Source: Pollutimonas bauzanensis | Lineage (GTDB): Bacteria > Pseudomonadota > Gammaproteobacteria > Burkholderiales > Burkholderiaceae_B | Length of the DNA: 64,000 bases | Assembly (NCBI RefSeq): GCF_900129885.1 | Contig: NZ_FQXE01000012.1 | Coordinates: 109,761-173,760, forward strand | Direction: 5' to 3' | Part shown: positions 34,723-43,153 of the stretch, one piece after another | Position numbering within the stretch: the stretch's first letter is position 1 | How the letters are laid out: each line of letters begins with the position of its first letter | Notes under the pieces: generated by a model | Seen by the model: the letters and a program-made list of their open reading frames with translations, nothing else | Database searches by the model: none | What the model was told of the DNA's origin: nothing | Program-made: the position numbers and the translations under genes

Positions 34723-35103
34723 ATGAACTATCTAGCTATAAAACATCTGCACATGACGGCCGCGAGCCTGAGCATTCTTTTCTTCGTGATAAGGGCTTAC
34801 TGGTCCGTGACCGGCTCCGCGCTGCTGCAGCGGCGCGCTGTCAGGATCGTGCCGCACGTCATCGACACCATATTGCTGGTCTGTGGCGTCACCCTGTCCG
34901 TGATGCTGGGAGCGGCCGGCATGCAGCCCTGGGTCCTGACCAAGATAGTGCTGCTGATCGCCTACATAGGCGTGGGCACCATCGCCATCAAGCGCGGCAG
35001 GACAGCCAGAACCCGCGGCATCGCGGCGCTGATCGCCATCGCCATTTTCGCCTACATCGTGGGCGTGGCCATCCATCGCAACCCGCTATCCTGGTTCTCC
35101 TGA
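34723..35103 (+). CDS. SirB2 family membrane protein
   Basis: A 126-residue inner-membrane protein with four predicted helices, beginning MNYLAIKHLHMTAASLSILF and containing RIVPHVIDTILLVCGVTLSV and AYIGVGTIAIKRGRT, which match the SirB2 family. Function is not established; despite the name it is not the sirohaem enzyme. It ends about 40 bases before the convergent yeiH gene. Confidence 0.85.
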   Translation: MNYLAIKHLHMTAASLSILFFVIRAYWSVTGSALLQRRAVRIVPHVIDTILLVCGVTLSVMLGAAGMQPWVLTKIVLLIAYIGVGTIAIKRGRTARTRGIAALIAIAIFAYIVGVAIHRNPLSWFS

Positions 35104-35142
35104 CATCGGCCCAGGGGGCCAAAGGCCTCTTGCGGCCGGCGC

Positions 35143-36234
35143 CTACCAGGTCCCCATGGCGTGCTGCACCGCCAGGCTGCTGGCGCCCACCGATATCCAC
35201 ACGCCCAAGCCCAGCAGGATGGGCCGTATGCCGGCCTTGACCATGCGCCGCAGATCGGAAGACAGGCCGATGGCGGTCAGGGCGACCACGATCAGGAACT
35301 GGGCCAGCGACTGCAAGGCGGCGATCCAGTTTTCGGGCATATAGCCGGTCGAGCGGATTGCCGAGGCGGCCAGGAACCATAAAATGAACCACGGGAAGAT
35401 CTGCGCCAGGCTGAAGCTGCCGCCGCCCTGCTTTTTGTGGCGCCAGGCCTGGAAAACAACCAGCGCGAGGCAAACCGGGATGATCAAGGTGGCGCGCGTC
35501 AGCTTGACGACGGTGGCGTAGTCCCCCGCCGTCTGGCTGTAGCTGTAGCCGGCGGCCACCACCGAAGAGGTGTCGTTGATCGCGGTGCCGGCCCACATGC
35601 CGAAGCCAAGATCCGACATGTTCAGCCAGTGGCCCAGCAGCGGAAAGGCCAGCACGGCCACGATATTGAAGATGAATATGGTCGAAATCGCGAAGGCGGT
35701 TTCATGCTCGTCGGGCTTGATGATGGGGGTCACCGCCGCGATCGCCGAACCGCCGCAGATGGCCGTGCCCACGCCGATGAGCGTCATGAGCTTGGACGGT
35801 ATGCGCAGCCATCTGCCCAGCAGACAAGCCGATCCGAAAGCGGCCGCAATCGTGACCAGGGTCACCGACAGCGACTCCATGCCGGTCTGGGCCACTTGCT
35901 GGATGCTGAGGCCAAAGCCCAGGGCGATGATGGACCATTGCAATACCTGTTTGGATGCGAATTGCAGCCCCGGCTTGAACAGGGGCCCGACACCCGCCGT
36001 GTTGCGTATGGCAATGCCCAGCACAATGCCGAACACCGGGCCGCCGACGACAGGCAGCAGGCGGCCCAGCATCATGGCGAAAATGGCGACGGTTACCGCA
36101 AGGGCGAGGCCGTACAGCAGCGCCGGCTGGCGCGGCGAGGCATGGCCGGCATGCCGGCGCAGGAGCCGGGCGCGCAGCGTCCCGGCATCAGTCGAAGTCG
36201 CCGCGAGCATGGGGGCCGAAGAGGAAGCAAGCAT
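35143..36234 (-). CDS. yeiH: YeiH family putative sulfate/sulfite exporter
   Basis: A 363-residue membrane protein with 9-10 helices (UPF0324/PSE family). Characteristic segments are GIVLGIAIRNT, GLQFASKQVLQWSIIALGFGL, GVGTAICGGSAIAAVTPIIK and AGTAINDTSSVVAAGYSYS. The family exports sulfite or sulfonate-related compounds. It is divergent from a LysR-type gene, the classic yeiH-yeiE arrangement, so induction by that regulator is likely. Confidence 0.9.
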   Translation of the reverse strand: MLASSSAPMLAATSTDAGTLRARLLRRHAGHASPRQPALLYGLALAVTVAIFAMMLGRLLPVVGGPVFGIVLGIAIRNTAGVGPLFKPGLQFASKQVLQWSIIALGFGLSIQQVAQTGMESLSVTLVTIAAAFGSACLLGRWLRIPSKLMTLIGVGTAICGGSAIAAVTPIIKPDEHETAFAISTIFIFNIVAVLAFPLLGHWLNMSDLGFGMWAGTAINDTSSVVAAGYSYSQTAGDYATVVKLTRATLIIPVCLALVVFQAWRHKKQGGGSFSLAQIFPWFILWFLAASAIRSTGYMPENWIAALQSLAQFLIVVALTAIGLSSDLRRMVKAGIRPILLGLGVWISVGASSLAVQHAMGTW

Positions 36235-36331
36235 CGTTTAACCGCATATATTAATAACCTGTAGTTATTTTAAAGCCATGGCCTGCTATAAACAAATTCA
36301 TTAATTCTTATAAACAGTATAAAATTTACTG

Positions 36332-37222
36332 ATGTTAGGAATCAGTGTCCGCCATATCGAGGTATTCGTCACCATTGCCGCCACCGGCAGCGTCGGCGCG
36401 GCGGCGCAGCGCCTGTTCGTGACCCAGCCGGCCGTCAGCATGGCGCTGGCGGAGCTTGAACGCCAATTGAATGCCCAGCTGTTCGACCGCGAGCGAGGGC
36501 GCCTGCATCTGAGCCCGCGCGGCAAAGAACTGCTGCCCATGGCGCAGGAAGTCATAGAACGCATACATGAAATGCTGCGCCAGACGGGCGAACAGCCCCT
36601 GGCGCTGAGCGGCGAACTCAGGCTGGGCACCAGCAATACCATAGGCAACTACCTGGTCGGAGATCTGCTGGGCCCCTTCATATCGCGGCACCCGCAGGTA
36701 TCGCTGCAAGTCAGCGTGGAAAATACTGACAGGATCACCGCCGGCCTGCTGGAGCACCGCATCGACGTCGGCTGCGTCGAAGGCCCGGTGAACCATCCGC
36801 AGCTCGAGCTGATATCCTGGCGCGACGACGCCCTGGTGGTCTGCGCGGCGCCTTCCCATCCGCTGGCCCAGCGCAGCGACCTGAAGGCGCGCCACTTCAA
36901 GGACGCCCAATGGATATTGCGCGAGCGCGGCTCGGCCATGCGCGTGCTGGCCGAGCAGGCGCTGACCGCGCTGCCGCCCGGCCAGATACTGCTCGAACTG
37001 GGCCAGGTGGAAGCGATCAAGCAGGCCGTCATCGCGGGCCTGGGCATAGCCTGCCTGCCCTATGCGGCCACCGTCGATTCAGTGGCGGTCGGGCGCCTGA
37101 AGATACTCGACACGCCCTTCCTGAACCTGCAGCGCCGGCTGGCGCTGGTCCTGCACAAGTCGCGCTATCGCGGCGCCCTTATCGATGCCTTCGTGCAAAG
37201 CATCTTCGCCCCGCGCGGCTGA
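36332..37222 (+). CDS. LysR-family regulator next to yeiH (YeiE-like)
   Basis: A 296-residue LysR regulator: winged helix in residues 5-65 (VFVTIAATGSVGAAAQRLFVTQPAVSMALAELE), then a periplasmic-binding-like effector domain (VEAIKQAVIAGLGIACLPYAATVDS). It is divergent from yeiH with a 97-base AT-rich gap containing two TATAAACA direct repeats (near 36288 and 36309), candidate regulator or promoter elements. It resembles YeiE/CbbR-type regulators in its QLNAQLFDRERGRLHLSPRGKELLP segment. Confidence 0.88.
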   Translation: MLGISVRHIEVFVTIAATGSVGAAAQRLFVTQPAVSMALAELERQLNAQLFDRERGRLHLSPRGKELLPMAQEVIERIHEMLRQTGEQPLALSGELRLGTSNTIGNYLVGDLLGPFISRHPQVSLQVSVENTDRITAGLLEHRIDVGCVEGPVNHPQLELISWRDDALVVCAAPSHPLAQRSDLKARHFKDAQWILRERGSAMRVLAEQALTALPPGQILLELGQVEAIKQAVIAGLGIACLPYAATVDSVAVGRLKILDTPFLNLQRRLALVLHKSRYRGALIDAFVQSIFAPRG

Positions 37223-37332
37223 GCGCGGCCCGGCATTCCGTGCCGCACTGCGGCAGCAACAATTGCTGCACTGCAGCAGCGGCAATGTTATCGTTAGCGT
37301 TAAATGAAGAATCCGAAATCACACAGGCGCGT

Positions 37333-38730
37333 ATGAGTCATCAACTTGAGCTGTTCCCCACCCCGTCCAGGAAGCCGATACGGCGCATGGCCGCACAGGC
37401 GCGGCGCAAGGGGGCCGACACGCAGCGCATGACCTCCCCGCTGGGCGACACCAGGCAGGCGGACGCCACCAGTCCGCCCGATGCCGCCCTGGCCCCGGAC
37501 ACGCCGCAGCCGCGCGCCGAGCCGCCGGTCAACACCGATCCGCGCCTGCCGCCCTACCAGACGGTGGCCCTGGTGCTGCAGGGCGGCGGCGCCCTGGGCG
37601 CCTACCAGGCGGGGGTCTACCAAGGCCTGCACGAGGCGGGTATCGAACTGACCTGCCTGGCGGGCATTTCCATCGGGGCGCTCAACCTTGCCATCATTGC
37701 CGGCAATCCTCCGGAAACCCGCATAGCGCGCCTGACCGAATTCTGGGAAACCATATGCCAGCCCAATCACGGCGTGGCGCTGCATCCCTTCGTCGAACAA
37801 TCGCTTTTCAATTTGAACGACACCGTGCGCCAGTCCATGAGCGCGTGGCACGCCGCCAGCGCCATGCTGGACGGACAGAAAGGCTTCTTTGCCCCGCGTT
37901 TTCCTCCCGCGCCGCAGATAACGCCGGGCGATCCCAAGGCGGCCAGCTATTACGACACCAGCATGCTGAAGGAAACATTGGAACGGCTGTGCGATTTCGA
38001 CCGCATCAATTCCGGCGCGCAGCAAGTATCGGTGGGCGCGGTCAATGTGCGCAGCGGCAATTTCGTCTACTTCGACAATACCAAGATCAGGCTGCGCGCC
38101 GAGCACTTCCTGGCTTCGGGCGCCCTGCCGCCGGCGTTCGCCGCCGTCGAAATCGACGGCGAATACTATTGGGATGGCGGCCTGGTTTCCAATACGCCGC
38201 TGGCGCAAGTGCTGGAATCCCGGCCCATGCGCGACACGCTGACTTTCCAGGTGGACCTCTGGAGCGCGCGCGGCGTCGCGCCATCCAATATGAGCGAAGT
38301 ATCGGACCGCATCAAGGACATACAGTATTCCAGCCGCACCCGCATGGTCACCGAGCAGTTGCGCTGGACGCAGCACCTGCGCCACATGCTGCGGCGCATG
38401 CTGGAAGACATACCGCCCGAAATCCTCACCCAGGACTACTACTGCCAACTGGCGCAGCAACTGGCCTGCAGCACCCGCTATAACGTCATCCACCTCATCT
38501 ACCGCAACAAGCCATACGAACAGCACTACAAGGACTTCCAGTTCGGGCTGGCGGCCATGCGCGAACACTGGGACAGCGGCCTGCAGGACATACGCGAAAC
38601 GCTGCAGAACCCCGAGCGCCTGGCCATGCCGGACAATGTGTCCGGCTTCGTGACGCACGATGTGCACCGCGAGGAAATCGAACAGAGAATGCAGGGCGAT
38701 ACGACGCGCCCGCCCCGAGCCGCCGGCTAG
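37333..38730 (+). CDS. Patatin-like phospholipase with DUF3734
   Basis: A 465-residue acyl hydrolase. The oxyanion loop GGGALGAYQAG, the nucleophile elbow GISIGAL and the dyad aspartate in YYWDGGLVSNTPL are all present, so the Ser-Asp dyad is intact. The C-terminal part (from about 290, WSARGVAPSNMSEVSDRIKDIQYSSRTR) is the DUF3734 extension often seen with bacterial patatins. The first 75 residues are polar and low-complexity. An upstream in-frame ATG at 37285 is possible. It shares its stop position with the convergent permease gene. Confidence 0.88.
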   Translation: MSHQLELFPTPSRKPIRRMAAQARRKGADTQRMTSPLGDTRQADATSPPDAALAPDTPQPRAEPPVNTDPRLPPYQTVALVLQGGGALGAYQAGVYQGLHEAGIELTCLAGISIGALNLAIIAGNPPETRIARLTEFWETICQPNHGVALHPFVEQSLFNLNDTVRQSMSAWHAASAMLDGQKGFFAPRFPPAPQITPGDPKAASYYDTSMLKETLERLCDFDRINSGAQQVSVGAVNVRSGNFVYFDNTKIRLRAEHFLASGALPPAFAAVEIDGEYYWDGGLVSNTPLAQVLESRPMRDTLTFQVDLWSARGVAPSNMSEVSDRIKDIQYSSRTRMVTEQLRWTQHLRHMLRRMLEDIPPEILTQDYYCQLAQQLACSTRYNVIHLIYRNKPYEQHYKDFQFGLAAMREHWDSGLQDIRETLQNPERLAMPDNVSGFVTHDVHREEIEQRMQGDTTRPPRAAG

Positions 38731-39662
38731 CGCTCGGCGCGGCGCCGCCCCAGCACGACAGCGCCGGCCAGCACGAAGGCAGTGCCGGCCAGTTGCAGGG
38801 ACGTGATGGGCTCGCCCAGTATCCACCCGGCCAGGAACAATACCGACACAGGCCCCAGCAAGCCCAGCTGCGACGTCATGGGCGCCCCGATGCGCGCCAC
38901 GGCCCACATGATCATGAAAGTCGGCGCCACGGTATTGACGATGGCGTGCAGCAGCGACAGCTCATACACGGGCAGCGGCTGGCGCAGCCCCTCCCAGGAA
39001 TGCACGCTCAGGAAATGAGCCATGCTTACCACCGCCGACACCGACATGGCGTAGGCCACCAGGCGCGTCGCGCCGACCCGCTTGATCAATTCGCCGGAAC
39101 TGATGATGTAGAGCGAATAAGTCAGCGCCGAGGCCAGCACGAAGACGGAGCCCAGCATGACGTTGCTGCCGCTCAGGGACAAGTCCTGCAGAAACACCAG
39201 CACCACGCCCAGATAGGCCATACCCAGCGCGAACCATTGCCTTGCGGCGATGGGCCGCTTCAAATAAAGCGCGGTGATCAACAGCACGAAAGTGGGCGAC
39301 AGGAACAGGATCAGGCGCTCGAGCCCCGCGGTGATGTATTGCAGGCCGAGGAAGTCCAGGTAGCTGGACAGGTAATAGCCGATAAACCCCAGGAAGACGA
39401 TCTGCAGGCTTTCCTTGCCCGTCAGGCGCGGCAGCCTGCCCCGCCGCGCCTGGCGCGCCTGCATCAGGCCTATCACCGCGAAAAACGGCAGGGAAAGCAT
39501 CATGCGGAAACCGATGATGGTCAGGGCGTCCACCCCATAGCGGTAGGTCAGCTTGACCACGATCGCCTTGGCGGAAAACAGTATCGCCCCGATCCCGGCC
39601 AGCAGGAAGCCCATCCAGAACTCTTTCGTTTTCGTTGTTTCGGGACCAGGAAGAGAGCTCAT
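38727..39662 (-). CDS. EamA (DMT) family permease
   Basis: A 311-residue inner-membrane protein with ten predicted helices in two EamA repeats (FLLAGIGAILFSAKAIVVKL and LGSVFVLASALTYSLYIISS; second-repeat end SQLGLLGPVSVLFLAGWILGE). Members export amino acids, purines or other metabolites; the substrate is unknown. The start at 39662 (MSSLPGPE) was chosen over an upstream codon because it precedes the first helix by a normal distance. Its TAG stop lies in the palindrome CTAG shared with the patatin gene stop. Confidence 0.87.
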   Translation of the reverse strand: MSSLPGPETTKTKEFWMGFLLAGIGAILFSAKAIVVKLTYRYGVDALTIIGFRMMLSLPFFAVIGLMQARQARRGRLPRLTGKESLQIVFLGFIGYYLSSYLDFLGLQYITAGLERLILFLSPTFVLLITALYLKRPIAARQWFALGMAYLGVVLVFLQDLSLSGSNVMLGSVFVLASALTYSLYIISSGELIKRVGATRLVAYAMSVSAVVSMAHFLSVHSWEGLRQPLPVYELSLLHAIVNTVAPTFMIMWAVARIGAPMTSQLGLLGPVSVLFLAGWILGEPITSLQLAGTAFVLAGAVVLGRRRAER

Positions 39663-39835
39663 AGGATCGCAGGAAAATTGGAATAAGGAAGGCAAGGGAA
39701 TGGCATGGCGCAGAAGCAAATGCCGATAAGACGCAAATGGCCCCGTCCGCTATTTTTGCCTAAAATTTGCTGTGTTGCAAAATAATGTTAGATCAATAGT
39801 TGCCGCGGCAAATACATTGCGCTAAAATTATTTTC

Positions 39836-40390
39836 ATGCTCAAGCCCGCCCCTTCCACCGCCGCCAAGAAATCCAAGGCCTCCCCCGCCGCCGGGAAAAC
39901 CCCGCGGAAACAGGATTTCTACACCGCCGAGGAACTCTCGGGCGACATGTGCAACAACGTCGGCCTGCTGATCAAGCAGGTGCAGAGCTCGCTCAACCGC
40001 ATGATAGACCTGCACGTTTCCCCGCTGGGGCTGACCTCCCGGCAATGGCGCCCGCTGGTGATGATCCGCTATCGCAATGTCAACACGCCGGCCGAACTGT
40101 CCCGCCAGGCCCATGTCGACACGGGGGCCATGACCCGCACGCTGGACCGGCTGGAAGCCAAGAAATTCCTTACCCGCCACCGCTGCCCCGACGATCGCCG
40201 CGTCGTCAAACTGGAATTGACCGAAAGCGGGCAAAACGTGGCCGACCAGATCCTGCCCGCGATCGCCACTTCCCTGAACACCCACCTGCTCGGTTTCAGC
40301 AAGCCTGAAGTCGAAACCATGATTGCCCTGTTGCAGCGTATGCTGGTCAATGGCAAGCTGGAGGAAAGTACCTGTAGCGGAGAGCAGTAG
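39836..40390 (+). CDS. MarR-family repressor of the efflux operon
   Basis: A 184-residue regulator. The first 40 residues are a lysine- and alanine-rich tail; the winged helix lies at 75-140 (LTSRQWRPLVMIRYRNVNTPAELSRQ, then GAMTRTLDRLEAKKFLTRH and the wing CPDDRRVVKLELT). It is 136 bases upstream of, and co-directional with, an outer-membrane factor-emrA-emrB operon whose promoter contains a perfect palindrome. It should repress that operon and respond to the exported drug or metabolite. Confidence 0.9.
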   Translation: MLKPAPSTAAKKSKASPAAGKTPRKQDFYTAEELSGDMCNNVGLLIKQVQSSLNRMIDLHVSPLGLTSRQWRPLVMIRYRNVNTPAELSRQAHVDTGAMTRTLDRLEAKKFLTRHRCPDDRRVVKLELTESGQNVADQILPAIATSLNTHLLGFSKPEVETMIALLQRMLVNGKLEESTCSGEQ

Positions 40391-40437
40391 CCCGCTACCG
40401 TACATCGCGGCAATGAGCGCCCTCAAATTTTTTTACC

Positions 40438-40466
40438 TTGTATCTGCCTAGGCAGATACCTACTAG
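40438..40466 (+). promoter_or_regulatory. Efflux operon promoter with 20-bp palindromic operator
   Basis: GTATCTGCCTAGGCAGATAC at 40440-40459 is a perfect 20-base palindrome. It fills the spacer between a plausible -35 TTGTAT (40438-40443) and -10 TACTAG (40461-40466), 17 bases apart. A repressor bound here would block RNA polymerase; the adjacent MarR protein is the obvious candidate. Confidence 0.8.
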
Positions 40467-40526
40467 TCAATAATATTCAGCTATTCGTAAGCTATGCCCG
40501 ACTCATCCCCATTGCATATAAAAACC

Positions 40527-41927
40527 ATGAAACGATACGCTACCCTACTGCTGATCGCCGCTTTGTCAGGCTGCGCGGCGCTGGACCCGGGCCAGCCCGG
40601 CCTGGCCGCCTTGCAGCCCAGCCAGGCCGGGCTGCAAGGCGGCGCCATAGCCTGGCCGACCGAGCAATGGTGGCTGCGCTACCAGGATGCCCAACTGGGC
40701 CAGCTGGTCAGCGAAGCCCTCGCAGGCAGCCCTTCCCTCGCCGCGGCGCAGGCGCGCCTGAATATGGCCAATGCGGCCGTGGGCGGCGCCCGCGCCATAC
40801 AACTGCCGCAGCTCAATGCCGGCTACGACATGGTGCGCGAGCGCTTCTCGGAAAATTACATATACCCGCCTCCCTACGGCGGCTCCATGCTCACCGACAA
40901 CACCTTGCGCCTGAACCTGGGATTCGACCTGGACCTTTGGGGCCGCAATCGGGCGCGCTACGCCGCCGCCGTGTCGCAAAAAGACGCCTCCCTCGCCGAC
41001 CTTCAAGTCGCCCGCAACACGCTGGTCAGCGGCGTGGTCCAGAGCTACTTCAATCTGCAGAACGCGCTGTCCCAGGTCACGGTGATCACCCAGATCGTCA
41101 AGCAGCTTGAAAACGTGGCGAGCATCACGCGCCAGCGGGTGGCCGCCGGCCTGGATACCGAGGTGGAAGTCAACCAGGCCGACTCGGCGGTTTCCTCGGC
41201 CCGCGTCCAGCTCAGCCAGGCAAGCACCAACGCCGATTTATTGCGCAACCAGATATCCGCCCTGACCGGAGCCGGGCCGCAACGCGGCTCGACCATCCGC
41301 CTTGCGGACCTGTCGAAAGCGCCTGAAGGCGTGCCCGCCAACATTCCGTTCGAGCTGCTGGGCCGGCGTCCCGACATCGTCGCCGCCAAATACCGCGTGC
41401 AAGCCAGCGCCAGCCAGATATCGGCCGCCAAGGCGGAATTCTTTCCCAATATCAACCTGTCCGCCTTCGCCGGCTTCATGTCGCTGGGCCTGGGCAATCT
41501 GCTGGCGTCCGGCAGCGAGATCTATGGCGTGGGCCCGGCCGTCACCCTGCCCATTTTCAATGGCGGCGCGTTGAACGCCAACCTGGACACCAGGCAAGCC
41601 GAACGGGACCTGGCCATTGCCAATTACAACCAGACCGTGCTGGCCGCCGTGCGGGAAGTGGCCGACGCCACCACCGCGATCCAGGCCTTGCGGCAGCAAA
41701 CCGTGGACCAGGCCGCCAGCTTGCGCGCCATTACGTCGGCCTATGACATCGCCGTCAGGCGCTACAAATCCGGGCTCGGCAATTTCGTGCAAGTGCTGCT
41801 GGCCCAGAACGAGGTCCAGAAGCAGGCCATCCTGAATACCGACATGCAGGCCCGCGCCTTCAACCTCGACGCCCAGCTGGCCACGGCTCTGGGCGGCGGC
41901 TACCGCATCGATACGAATACACACTGA
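40527..41927 (+). CDS. Outer membrane efflux lipoprotein, NodT/OprM family
   Basis: A 466-residue outer-membrane channel. The lipobox is LSGC (cysteine near residue 16) in MKRYATLLLIAALSGCAAL. Two TolC-like repeats follow, with EQWWLRYQDAQLGQLV, FDLDLWGRNRARY, LLGRRPDIVAAKYRVQA and GPAVTLPIFNGGALNAN, all standard OprM/NodT signatures. It starts the EmrAB operon, 14 bases before emrA, and provides the exit duct of that tripartite pump. An ATG 33 bases upstream would spoil the lipoprotein signal. Confidence 0.92.
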   Translation: MKRYATLLLIAALSGCAALDPGQPGLAALQPSQAGLQGGAIAWPTEQWWLRYQDAQLGQLVSEALAGSPSLAAAQARLNMANAAVGGARAIQLPQLNAGYDMVRERFSENYIYPPPYGGSMLTDNTLRLNLGFDLDLWGRNRARYAAAVSQKDASLADLQVARNTLVSGVVQSYFNLQNALSQVTVITQIVKQLENVASITRQRVAAGLDTEVEVNQADSAVSSARVQLSQASTNADLLRNQISALTGAGPQRGSTIRLADLSKAPEGVPANIPFELLGRRPDIVAAKYRVQASASQISAAKAEFFPNINLSAFAGFMSLGLGNLLASGSEIYGVGPAVTLPIFNGGALNANLDTRQAERDLAIANYNQTVLAAVREVADATTAIQALRQQTVDQAASLRAITSAYDIAVRRYKSGLGNFVQVLLAQNEVQKQAILNTDMQARAFNLDAQLATALGGGYRIDTNTH

Positions 41928-41941
41928 AATACGAGAGTTCC

Positions 41942-43153
41942 ATGACTACCGACAAGAAACCGGCTTCCCAGGCCACTGAAAGAAAATCGGGTTCGCAGCG
42001 CAAGCGCCTGCTGATTACCGCCGCACTGATCTTTATCTTCATAGGCATAGCCTATGCCATCTGGTGGGCTGTATTCGCCGCCGATTACGAAACGACCGAC
42101 GATGCCTATGTGCATGGCAACCTGGTGCAGGTCACCTCGCAAATCCCCGGCACGGTCATAGCCATCCATGCCGATGACACCCAGCTCATCAGCAAGGGCG
42201 CGCCGCTGGTGCAGCTGGATTCGAGCGATGCCGACATCGCCCTGATACAGGCAGAAGCCGCGCTGGCCCAGGCCGTCAGGCGCACCCGCACCATCTTTGT
42301 ACAGAACGATGCCCTTCAGGCCGACATCGCCCTGCGCGAGGCCAATGTCGAGCGCGCGCAGGTCGATCTGGCCAAGGCCGCAAGCGACCTGAAGCGGCGC
42401 CAGACCCTGGCGCGCTCGGGCGGCGTCAGCGGTGAAGAAATCCTGCACGCCCAGACCGCCGTCAAGGCCGCGCAGTCCGGGCTGGCCCAGGCACAGGCGG
42501 CCTTGGCGGCCTCGCAGGCCACGCTCAAGACCAACCAGGCCCTGACCGCGGGCACCACGGTCGCCCGCCACCCGGACGTCATGCAGGCCGCCGACCAATT
42601 GCGCAAGGCGTGGCTGACCAACGCCCGCACGCGGCTGCCCGCGCCAGTGGCCGGCATGATCGCGCAGCGCTCGGTGCAGGTCGGCCAGCACGTCGCGCCC
42701 GGCACGCCGCTGATGACCATCATCCCCTTGCAGCATGTCTGGGTGGAAGCCAATTTCAAGGAAGCCCAGGTGCGCCACATGAAGCCCGGCCAGAACGTCA
42801 AGCTGACGGCCGACCTGTACGGCGGCGACATTACCTATCATGGCAAAGTGGAAGGCATTGCCGCCGGAACCGGCGGCGCCTTCGCCCTTCTGCCGGCGCA
42901 GAATGCCAGCGGCAACTGGATCAAGGTCGTCCAGCGCGTGCCGGTCAGGATAACGCTGGATCCCAAGGAACTGGCCGACCACCCCTTGCGCGTGGGCCTG
43001 TCCATGGATGTCGAGGTGGAACTGGCCGAACCGCAAGCGTCGGACGCCGGCGCCAAAGCCAATACGCAGTTCGAGACCGCCGTGTTCACCGACAACACCG
43101 GCGCGGTGGACGCCCAGATCAATAAAATCATCGAAGAAAACCTTGGCTCATGA
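41942..43153 (+). CDS. emrA: EmrA/HlyD-type membrane fusion protein
   Basis: A 403-residue periplasmic adaptor anchored by one N-terminal helix (22-45). The lipoyl half-motifs (YETTDDAYVHGNLVQVTSQIPG and LVQLDSSDADIALIQAEAAL) flank a long coiled-coil hairpin (about 100-210). The barrel domain contains TRLPAPVAGMIAQRSVQVGQ and VEANFKEAQVRHMKPGQ. It connects the MFS pump EmrB to the outer-membrane factor. It overlaps emrB by four bases (ATGA). Confidence 0.93.
   Translation: MTTDKKPASQATERKSGSQRKRLLITAALIFIFIGIAYAIWWAVFAADYETTDDAYVHGNLVQVTSQIPGTVIAIHADDTQLISKGAPLVQLDSSDADIALIQAEAALAQAVRRTRTIFVQNDALQADIALREANVERAQVDLAKAASDLKRRQTLARSGGVSGEEILHAQTAVKAAQSGLAQAQAALAASQATLKTNQALTAGTTVARHPDVMQAADQLRKAWLTNARTRLPAPVAGMIAQRSVQVGQHVAPGTPLMTIIPLQHVWVEANFKEAQVRHMKPGQNVKLTADLYGGDITYHGKVEGIAAGTGGAFALLPAQNASGNWIKVVQRVPVRITLDPKELADHPLRVGLSMDVEVELAEPQASDAGAKANTQFETAVFTDNTGAVDAQINKIIEENLGS

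Noticed and set aside
37300..38907. A 535-codon minus-strand frame opposite the patatin gene
   Set aside because: It has Gly/Arg/His-rich shadow composition and overlaps the end of the permease gene; the patatin motifs on the plus strand are decisive.
39800..39811. Palindrome TTGCCGCGGCAA before the marR gene
   Set aside because: It is short, GC-rich and unlike the 20-bp operator downstream; such words are expected by chance in this composition.
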